This document shows, piece by piece, positions 50,525-59,100 of a DNA stretch of 64,000 nucleotides; position 1 is the stretch's first letter; every line of letters begins with the position of its first letter. Location of the stretch: the NCBI GenBank assembly GCA_965207275.1, contig CBDBMH010000002.1, positions 62,001 to 126,000 of the forward strand. The letters are read 5' to 3'. The notes below the pieces were generated by a model. The model worked only from the letters and a program-made list of their open reading frames with translations, had not been told where the DNA came from and searched no databases. This stretch comes from Bin22 sp965207275 (lineage in GTDB: Bacteria; Chloroflexota; Dehalococcoidia; Lucifugimonadales; UBA3495). The position numbers were made by a program, and so were the translations under genes.

Positions 50525-51535
50525 ATGACCGACCGGAAGCAAACCACCGCTACCGTGTGGGAAGACCCGCACGCCGGTAAGCGGGGACATCAACTGATGA
50601 CGCAGAAGCTGGCGGAGACCATACCCGCCATCTACGCCAATGAGAAGGTCGCGGACTACGATACCGTCATCGCCCACGCCAAGCTGTTCTCACCGTACTC
50701 GAACTGGACCTGGTTCATCACCGAGATGGACGGGGAAACCGGCCAGTGCTTCGGCCTGGTGGACGGGTTCGAGAAGGAAATCGGCTACTTCGACCTGACG
50801 GAGTTGGCCGAAACGACGGTGTTCGTCGACGTTCCCGCCGTGGAGCGTGACCTGTACTGGCAGCCGAAGACCCTGGGTGAGATCAAGCGCGGGTCCCAGG
50901 GGGACTCACCGCAAGGTGAGCAAGAAAGGAAAGAAATTACGATGACTGACGAAACCGGAACGGAAGACCAACACACTGACCTGGTGAACGTCGAGGAGTT
51001 CCTCTTCGGCGGCGTTACTCAGGAAACGGCGGATGTCGCTCCTGCCGAATCTGACGGAGAGTTGCCCGACGGAGACGCGGCCGACGACGGGGGTGACCTG
51101 GAAATCGCCGGGGAGCCGGACGTCGAGGCGGATGCTCCTGCCGACGAACCCGACGTTGCCGATGATGCCGATGATGCCGATCCTGACGGACAGCAACCCG
51201 CTCCGGCGGAGGCGGAAACCACCGAGGAGTTGAAGGTGGTGCTGTCCATCCGGGGAGGCCGCGCCGTTATCGGAGTGCAGCAGCCCTCGGCGGACCCGCA
51301 CATCGAAGTCTTCGACGACCCCGACCTGTTCGGCCTGGCCGACGAGTTTCCGGCGGTGGTGGCCCGGGCGAAAGCCCGGTGGGAGGAGGAACCCTTGCAC
51401 CCGGCCTACGTGAAACCCACTCCCCCGCCCAGGCAGAGGAACCGCCGCCAGCAGGGTGCGGCCCAGGCCGCAACTGCCGAGGGCGAGGCGGAGGCGGAAC
51501 AGCAGCCACAACCCGAGACGCTGCGGCTCTTCTAA
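50525..51535 (+). CDS. DUF2958 domain fused to an acidic linker and PRTRC E-like tail
   Basis: 336 residues. Residues about 22-128 match DUF2958 (AHAKLFSPYSNWTWFITEMD, FGLVDGFEKEIGYFDLTELA, VERDLYWQPKTLGEI), a family common beside plasmid maintenance genes. Residues 130-235 are a strongly acidic, low-complexity linker. The last about 100 (EELKVVLSIRGGRAVIGVQQ, FPAVVARAKARWEEEP, ending ETLRLF) resemble a small PRTRC-type domain and a disordered basic tail. An internal start at about 50942, preceded by AAGAAAGGAAAG, could also make the second half alone. Last gene of the PRTRC operon. Confidence 0.65.
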   Translation: MTDRKQTTATVWEDPHAGKRGHQLMTQKLAETIPAIYANEKVADYDTVIAHAKLFSPYSNWTWFITEMDGETGQCFGLVDGFEKEIGYFDLTELAETTVFVDVPAVERDLYWQPKTLGEIKRGSQGDSPQGEQERKEITMTDETGTEDQHTDLVNVEEFLFGGVTQETADVAPAESDGELPDGDAADDGGDLEIAGEPDVEADAPADEPDVADDADDADPDGQQPAPAEAETTEELKVVLSIRGGRAVIGVQQPSADPHIEVFDDPDLFGLADEFPAVVARAKARWEEEPLHPAYVKPTPPPRQRNRRQQGAAQAATAEGEAEAEQQPQPETLRLF

Positions 51536-51559
51536 GCCGGGCCGCGAGAGCGCAACACA

Positions 51560-51595
51560 CGGGGGAGGATGCCGCATGGCGGTGTCCTTCCCCCG
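51560..51595 (+). terminator. Terminator-like hairpin ending the PRTRC operon
   Basis: CGGGGGAGGA pairs with TCCTTCCCCCG with a bulge and an inner CCGC/GCGG stem. Confidence 0.55.
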
Positions 51596-51600
51596 CCGAA

Positions 51601-51836
51601 CCCATATGCGTGGGCTATTTGCTTTTAGAAGAAACGCGCGTCCATGAAGGGGGTCTCTTTTCATTTGGGGGACAGTGAGGAGTAACGGCGGCTTGCCGAG
51701 ACGCTTGCGAGGGAGACCGGTCAGAATGCGCCGGGCGGGTAGAGGGAAGTCCAGCCCATCCATATGTGTGGGCGCTTTTTGCGTTTGCGGAGTGTGGGGC
51801 CGGGGGGCCATGTGTGCGGCCCTAGTTGCGTTTCAA
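51601..51836 (+). repeat. Degenerate short repeats, first cluster
   Basis: Four same-orientation copies at 51601, 51641, 51759 and 51807 share an approximate pattern ATGTGTGGGG, then a T-rich stretch such as CTTTTTGCGTTT. They occur in pairs about 40-50 bases apart. The DNA between the PRTRC operon and the phosphoribosyltransferase-like gene has no other convincing gene. Confidence 0.4.
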
Positions 51837-52573
51837 TAGAAGGGCGAGGCGGCCTTCCGGTCCCCGCGCCAGATGGCATCCAGCTCATCGGGGATGTGCG
51901 CGTTGGTAAGGTCGCCTTTCCAGTAGGCGGCGCGTTCGGCCTTGGCAAGGCTGGCCCCCTGAACGTTCCATCCGGGGTTGGACTCCCGGACCGCGCGGGC
52001 GATGTCCGCGAGCGTCGCGCCCCGGGTGCAGAAGTCGTCGACGACGATCACCAGGCCGGGCTCGCCTCCGATGGGGGCAGCCAGGTACACTCCGTCCACG
52101 GTGGCGTCCCGCTCGGCGGCGGAGGCGATCCGGGTGAGACTGGGATGCCGGTCCTTGGTAACGTGATGGGGAAGCCACTCCCAGCCGCGGGACCCCGCAA
52201 GCGCGGACGCCAGTATCGACGCCGGCGTGTCGTGTTGCACAATATTCTGCCCGGAAGAGACCGAGGAGACGACGACGACGCGCGGGTTCCCGGGTGGGAG
52301 GAAGTCCTCGAAGGCTGTGCAGAAGGTGCGGGTGGCCGCCCTGATGGCGGAAGGTTCGCCGTACTTGAACCGGTTGAAGCGGCGGGTCCACTTCTCCCTG
52401 GGCCGATCCGTGATGCGGAACCCGACCGTGAGCAACCCCAGACCGCCGACCGGGAGGCGGAAGGTACGGATCAACCGGCCATCCACGAAGTATTTGTCCA
52501 GGGGTTCGTCGCCGAACAGGAGGTCCGCGATGACGGACGGGGATAGCGTTGCCAGGCTCGTTTTCCTGTCCAT
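51833..52573 (-). CDS. Phosphoribosyltransferase-like protein
   Basis: 246 residues; AGGAG precedes the ATG at 52573. The motif GLVIVVDDFCTRGATLADIA (about 178-198) is a PRPP-binding loop of the type I phosphoribosyltransferase fold. The centre has RVVVVSSVSSGQNIVQHDT and the N-terminus a beta hairpin LIRTFRLPVGGLGLLTVGFR. The overall shape resembles ComF-like or nucleic-acid-associated PRTases on mobile elements. Substrate unknown. It stands alone on the minus strand, flanked by the repeat clusters. Confidence 0.65.
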   Translation of the reverse strand: MDRKTSLATLSPSVIADLLFGDEPLDKYFVDGRLIRTFRLPVGGLGLLTVGFRITDRPREKWTRRFNRFKYGEPSAIRAATRTFCTAFEDFLPPGNPRVVVVSSVSSGQNIVQHDTPASILASALAGSRGWEWLPHHVTKDRHPSLTRIASAAERDATVDGVYLAAPIGGEPGLVIVVDDFCTRGATLADIARAVRESNPGWNVQGASLAKAERAAYWKGDLTNAHIPDELDAIWRGDRKAASPFY

Positions 52574-52659
52574 GAGTTCTGCTCCTGCACGGTCTCGTAT
52601 GTGACCCAGCCGTAATGCGGTCAGCGGTACGCCGCTACTCGGCGTACTCCCCCGGCTGG

Positions 52660-53138
52660 TTCATGTATGGGGTCCTTTTGTTGGCGCGGAGGTTTCCGGC
52701 GCCCTACTCCGGTTGCCCCTGTATGCCGTCTTTTTTGCGTTTAGGGGCGATGGCCCGCCCTGCGTTCCCGCCTCCAGCCGCCGGCCGCTCCATGACGAAC
52801 AGGACGTGAAAGTCGTCCACCCCCAGGGCTTTCATCAACCGACGCCTGACCCTGGGTGCCGGGCTGCGCTTGCCGTTCATCAGCAGGGAGAGGTGGCCGG
52901 GCGAAATGCCCGCTAGCCGGGCCAGTTGGTTCTGGGAGATGTCGAGCTGGTCCAGCAACTCCCACACGGCGACGGGGTTGAGCCATACCCGGGGCGCGGA
53001 GGAGCCGGTCTTCATACTGCGTGTCTCCCGGGACGCGGGTCCCGCCGGTGACCTCCAACCGGCGCTCCTTCAGTGGGCAGCGCGGAAGGGAAGCCCTGGC
53101 GGCGTCCCGCACCTGTGCGGCACCTTTTACGTTTCAGG
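52660..53138 (+). repeat. Degenerate short repeats, second cluster
   Basis: Further copies of the repeat at 52660, 52715 and 53108 with the same orientation, for example ATGTATGGGGTCCTTTTGTT and GTATGCCGTCTTTTTTGCGT. The second runs into the 3' end of the XRE gene, where it encodes the basic tail KRKKDG. Confidence 0.4.
52704..53015 (-). CDS. XRE-type helix-turn-helix regulator
   Basis: 103 residues. ELLDQLDISQNQLARLAGIS, PGHLSLLMNGKRSPAPRVRR and LMKALGVDDFHVLFVMERPA give the HTH and short C-terminal strand shared with the regulators at 1-198 and 7419-7664. The last 25 residues are a basic tail encoded over one of the short repeats. It lies downstream of the giant surface protein gene in the same direction and may regulate element functions. 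Confidence 0.75.
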   Translation of the reverse strand: MKTGSSAPRVWLNPVAVWELLDQLDISQNQLARLAGISPGHLSLLMNGKRSPAPRVRRRLMKALGVDDFHVLFVMERPAAGGGNAGRAIAPKRKKDGIQGQPE

Positions 53139-53159
53139 TCGGCGGGAGTGGGCGCCGAC

Positions 53160-56100
53160 CTACGGGGTGTTGTTGGTGACCGGTTGGCCGGTGAAGTCCG
53201 GCACCGGGTTCATGGCGTTGTCGGAGTCCTGGAGCTTGTCGCCGGTAGCCGGCGCGGTGTAGCCCACCGTCACCGCCTGGCCCGAGGTCACCGCCTGGGC
53301 CAGGGTGAGGGTCACCGTCGTATACACCGGCACTTTCACCCTCGCTTGGGCGATGTCGCCAAGAAGAGTTTGGCGGTGGCCACCACTACTTATCCTGTGG
53401 CGAATCTCTTGCACGCCCACCGTGTAGGTGGCGCCGACCTCCAGGCCGGTCAGTGTGAAGGAGCGCGTGTCCGCCGCTAGCTCGCCGCCAAACTTCTCAA
53501 TCACGAATCCGGTGCTCTGTTTGAACGAGTAGATTTGCCAAGCGGCGATGTCGCCCACCTGGGGACCCGTGGTGGCGGGCTCCCAGGTCAGGGTGATCTG
53601 TCCCGATCCGGGACCCGTCCTGGCGGTGCCCGTCGGCGCGTGTGGTGTGTTGGGATGCGTGGAGTCGAATCCCATCTCCAGAGGCACCGCCAGGGCGCCG
53701 AAGGAGACCGGGTTGGTGTCCGCCAGGTCCACCTCGCTCCCTGCCACAGTCACCGTGAAGGCGTCTCCCGACGGCACCGAGTCCGGGTCCAGCCCGCCGT
53801 TGAAGGTGATGGTCAGCGTGTCCCCGTTCACCGCCGCCGAGGCGAAGGCCGGCGGCGTGTTGTTGGTCGCCGACTCCCCGAACAGCGTCATCGCGTTGCC
53901 AGACAGGTCCCGCAGCGGCGGGGCGCCCGGATTGTAGCCCATAGTAATAGACGAGCCGTGGACCGCCGCGTGCTCTGCGGCGAAGGTCAGCGTCACCACG
54001 TTGCGCTTGATTTGAACGCCGGTCGGATGCCGGTCGACCCCGCCGAGGTTGGCGGTGAATTGGTTGGCCGGAGGCACGGAGCTCTCGTCCAGGCGCTCGT
54101 TGAAGGTGATGGTCATCGTCGTCCCGTTGATCTGCGCGCTCTGCACCCTAGGCGGCGTCGTGTCCCCGGTGGTGTTGTTGGTGACCGATTGGCCCGTGAA
54201 GTCGGGCACCGGGTGCATGGCCATGTCGGCGTCCCGCAGCGGGTTGCTGTCCGGCGCCTCGTACCCCACCGTCAGCACCGGCAGGCTCCCGCCCACCGAC
54301 TCGGCCAGGGTGAGGGTCACCGTCGTAAGGTCCGGCACTTTCACCCTCGCTTGGGCGATGTCGCCAAGAAGAGTTTGGCGGTGGCCACCACTACTTATCC
54401 TGTGGCGAATCTCTTGCACGCCCACCGTGTAGGTGGCGCCGACCTCCAGGCCGGTCAGTGTGAAGGAGCGCGTGTCCGCCGCTAGCTCACCGCCAAACTT
54501 GTCAATCACGAATCCGCTGCTCTGTTTGTTCGAGTAGATTTGCCAAGCGGCGATGTCGCCCACCTGGGGACCCGTGGTGGCGGGCTCCCAGGTCAGGGTG
54601 ATCTGTCCCGATCCGGGACCCGTCCTGGCGGTGCCCGTCGGCGCGTGTGGTGCGTTGGGATGCGTGGAGTCGAATCCCATCGCCAGCGGCACCGCCAGGG
54701 CGCCGAAGGAGACCGGGTTGGTGTCCGCCAGGTCCGCCCCCTCCGGGGCCTTCAGCCTGGCCTGCCCGATGTCGCCAGTGAACTGCGAGGGGGTGCCCGC
54801 GATGTCAACGATGGTTCTCAATGCCACACCCACCGTATAAGTGACGCCGGGCTTCAGGCCGGTCAGCGTGAAGGAGCGAAGTCCGGGCCCTCGATATCTG
54901 TTGTCAATCAGTCTCGTCACGTTCCCGGTGCTCCGTTCCTCCGCGTAGATGAGCCACTGGGCGCGTCTGCCCATGGGGCCCGTGGTGGCGGGCTCAAAGT
55001 GCAGCGTGATCTCACCCGGTCCGGGACCCGGCTCGGCAGTGCCCGTCGGCGCGTCCGCGCAGTTGCCGCAGGCGGTGCGCTCGAGTCCCAGCGTCAGCGT
55101 CTGTGTCTGGAATTCGCCAAACAGCACCCCGAAGGCGTCTCCCGACGGCACCGAGTCCGGGTCCAGCGCCCCGTCGAAGGTGATGGTCAGGGTCGCCCCG
55201 TCCACCGACGCCGAGGAGAAGGCCGGCGGCGTGTTGTTGGTCACCGGCTGTCTGGTCATGGTGGCCACCTCGTTACCCGACAGGTCCCGCAGCGGCATGG
55301 CGTTCTGTCCGGTGGGCTTGGTGTAGCGGAAATTCATCACGCTCTGGCCGTGGCTCGCGGCGGCGATGGTCAGCGTTACCACGTTTCGGTCGACCTGGAT
55401 GCCGGTCGCGGCCTGGCCCACCCCGCCGATGAAGGCGCTGAACTGGTTGGCCGGAGGCACCGAGCTCTCGTCCAGGCGCTCGTTGAAGGTGACGGTCAGC
55501 GTCGTCCCATTGATCTCCCTGCTCTCGATAACCGGCGGCGTCGTGTCCCCCGTGGTGTTGTTGGTGACCGATTGGCCCGTGAAGTCGGGCACCGGGTGCA
55601 TGGCCATGTCGGCGTCCCGCAGCGGGTTGCTGTCCGGCGCCTCGTACCCCACCGTCAGCACCGGCAGGCTCCCGCCCACCGACTCGGCCAGGGTGAGGGT
55701 CACCGTCGTACCCGCCGCACTCGCCGGCGCTTTAACCCTCGCTTGGGCGATGTCGCCAAGATGAGTTTGGCGGTGGCCACCACTACTTATCGAGTGGCGA
55801 ATCTCTTGCACTCCCACCGTGTAGGTGGCGCCGACCTCCAGGCCGGTCAGTGTGAAGGAGCGCGTGTCCGCCGCTAGCTCACCGCCAAACTTGTTAAACA
55901 CCAATCCGGTGCTCTGTTTGAACGAGTAGATTTGCCAAGCGGCGGTGTCGCCCACCTTGGGGCCCGTGGTGGCGGGCTCCCAGGTCAGCGTGATCTGTCC
56001 CGAATCGGGACCCGTCCTGGCGGTGCCCGTCGGCGCGTGTGGTGCGTTGGGATGCGTGGAGTCGAATCCCATCTCCAGCGGCACCGCGATTGACACCGGG

Positions 56101-59100
56101 TTGGCGGCGGCCAGGTCCACCTCGCTCCCGCCTACCGTCACCGTGAAGGCGTCCGCCGTCGGCACCGACCCCAGATCAAGCCCCCCGTTGAAGGTGATGG
56201 TCAGGGTGTCCCCGTCCACCGACGCCGAGGCGAAGGCCGGCGGCGTGTTGTTGGTCACCGGCTCGTTGGTGAAGCCTGCCAGCTCGTTGCCCGACAGGTC
56301 CCGCAGCGGCGTGGTGCCCGCCCCGGAGGGCTTGGTGTAGTTCAGCACCGCCGTCGTGCCGTGTTCCGCCGCCGCCCCTGGGTCTAAGGTCAGCGTCACC
56401 ACGTTGCGGTCGACCTGGATGGTTCTGGCCGGGGCCCCGCCCCCGGTGGTGAATCGGCTGGCCTGCGGCACTGAGCCCGCGTCCAGGCGCTCGGTCATGG
56501 TGATGGTCAGCGTCGCCCCGTTGATCTGCGCGCTCTCCACCTGCGGGTTCGTCGTGTCGGTGGTGGTGTTGGTCACCGGCTGGCCGGTGAACTCGGGCAC
56601 CGGGTACTTGGCCATGTCCGCGTCGCGCAGCGGGTTGCCGGCCGGCGGCGTGTAGCCCACCGTCACCATCTGGAGGGAGGAGATCACCGCCTCGGCCAGG
56701 GTCAGGGTCACCGTCGCTCCGCTGATGGAGACCGGGTTGGTGGCGGCCAGGTCCAACCCCTCCGGCGCCTCCAGCCTTGCCTGGGCGACGTCGCCGATAT
56801 TAGTGACGGAGACCGCCGCCGCCACGCCCACGGTCCAGGTGACGCCGGGCGTCAGACCGGTCAGCGTGTAGGAGCGACGTCCGGGGGTGTTCAATACCTC
56901 AAACGGTCTTCTCACGTTCCCGGTGCTCTGTTCAATCGCGAGGATGTACCAACCGCCGATGTTGCCGGGGCCCGTGGTGGCGGGCTCCCAAGTAAGCGTG
57001 ATCTCACCCGGTCCGGGACCCGGCACTGCGGTGCCCGTCGGCGCGTGCGGCGCGGCAGCGTTTGTATTGTCGAATCCCAGCGCCAGCGTCTGCGTCCCGC
57101 TGTAGCCGGCGGCGACCGTGAAGGCGTCCGGCGGCGGCTCCGACGCCGCGTCCAGGTCCCCGTCGAAGGTGATGGTGAGCGTCGCCCCGTTCACCGCCGC
57201 CATGGAGAACACCGGCGGCGTGTTGTTGGTCGCCGTCTGCCTGGCGAAGGGCGTCACCGGCTGCTTGACGGGGCCGGCGCCCTGGAGCTTGTTGCCGGTG
57301 GCCGGCGCCGTGTAGCGCACCCTCACCTCCTGGCCGTGGGTCACCGCCTGGACCAGGTTGAGGGTCACCGTCGTCCCGCTGATGGACACCGGGTTGGCGG
57401 ACACCAGGCTATCGGTGTTACCGTCCACCGTCACCCAGAAGGCCGTCCTCGGTGGCACCGACGCCGGGTCCACCGCCCGGTCGAAGGTGAGGGTCAGCGC
57501 CGCCCCGTTGACCTGCGTCGAGAAGAGGGACGGGGGCCTGCTGGCCGCCGCCTCCTCGCAGGTGACGCCGCTGCGGGAGGGGACGATGATGTTCAGGTTG
57601 CCGATGGGCTCGTTGTTGGTGAAGCCCAACCGTATCCCCTCCAGGGTGATGGTGCCCTGGGGCCACGTTCCCCCGAGAACGCTGTCCTCGGCCCAGACGC
57701 TGATCCAGTAGTAGGGCGTGCCGTCGGGCCTTGTTCCCGGCCAGCCGGTGTACTGCACGCCCTCCATGCCGCACAGGTAGATGCGGTGGCTGGACGACCT
57801 GGCGGAGCCCAGCAGGTAGTCCCTGATGGTGTCCTTGCCGAACTCCCCGTAGAAGTAGAACTCGTCGGCCTCCGCGCTGGGCACGCCGTCGACTCCGCCC
57901 CACAGCGTGTCGTCGCCCGCGCCGCCGAACAGCTGGTCCGCGCCGCCTCCTCCCTGCAACCGGTCGTTGCCGGACCCGCCGTGCAGCTCGTCGGCGCCGT
58001 CCAGGCCGTTGATAGTGTCGTTGCCGCCGCGTCCCCGGATGACGTTGTCGCCGGCGTTGCCTGTGAGGCGGTCTGGGTGGACCGAGCCGGTGAGGTTCTC
58101 GATGTTGGAGAAGCTGTCGCCCTGGGCGTGGCCGCCGCTGCCGGTATTCGTGTCGAGGTTGACGACCACCCCGTCACCGGAGCCGGAGTAGTCGGCGGTG
58201 TCGATGCCGTCGCCGCCGTCCAGCGTGTCGCCGCCCGCGCCGCCCCGGAGCACGTTATCCCGGTCGTTGCCTGTGAGACGGTCGCCGTGGGCCGAGCCGG
58301 TGACGTTCTCGAAGCGGGTGATAAAGTCGCCGGCGGCGTGGCCTCCTTGCCCATAGGCGCCCTGGTTAGCGGGAGGCAGTGTGACGATCACGCCCTGGCC
58401 GGAGCCGGTGTAGTCCAGGGTGTCGATGCCGCCGGAGCCGCCGTCCAGCTCGTCCGGGCCCGCGCCGCCCCGGAGCACGTTGTTCCCGCCGTCGCCATAG
58501 AGGCCGTCCCCATGGGCCGAGCCGGTGAGGTTCTCGATGCCGGTGATTGAGTCGCCCTGGGCGTGTCCGCCGCTGGCGGCATTCGTGCCGAGGCTGACGA
58601 CCACCCTGGCGTTGGACCCGGAGTAGTCCGCCGTGTCCGAGCCGTCGCCGCCGTGCAGGTCGTCGCCGCCGGGGCCGCCGTCCAGCCGGTCGTTGCCGGG
58701 TCCGCCGTGCAGCGCGTCCTCGCCGGGACCGCCCTCCAGCCAGTCGTCGCCGCCGTTGCCGTGCAGCGTGTCGTTGCCGGACAGCCCGAAGATGCACTCG
58801 GCGTAGCGTTCGCCGTGGATCACGTCGTTCCGGTCCGGGTCGCCGAAGGTGATGGAGGCCGGGTAGACGTACCACTCCTCGGTGATGGGGCCCGGGCTGG
58901 CGCCCTTCTTGGCCCGTATGCGGAAGTGGTAGTAGTAGTTGTCGCAGGCTATTCCGCTGAGGGTGGAGGTCAGTTTGCCGCCTCCCGCCGAAACGGGCGG
59001 CGAGCCGGAGACCGGGACCCAGCCCGTTCCCTGGCCGCGACCGGTCCAGTCCGGGGTGATCCCCTGATACCAGTAGTCGTAGGTGAGACCCTCCACCTGG

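Noticed and set aside
51601..53138. CRISPR array
   Set aside because: The short repeats are degenerate, irregularly spaced and lack uniform spacers; no cas1/cas2 genes are present. The Cas4-like nuclease at 39795 stands alone with recombination genes.
54540..55877. Plus-strand ORFs within the giant gene
   Set aside because: They mirror the repeats of the minus-strand protein and contain repeated Arg/His/Gly-rich segments only.
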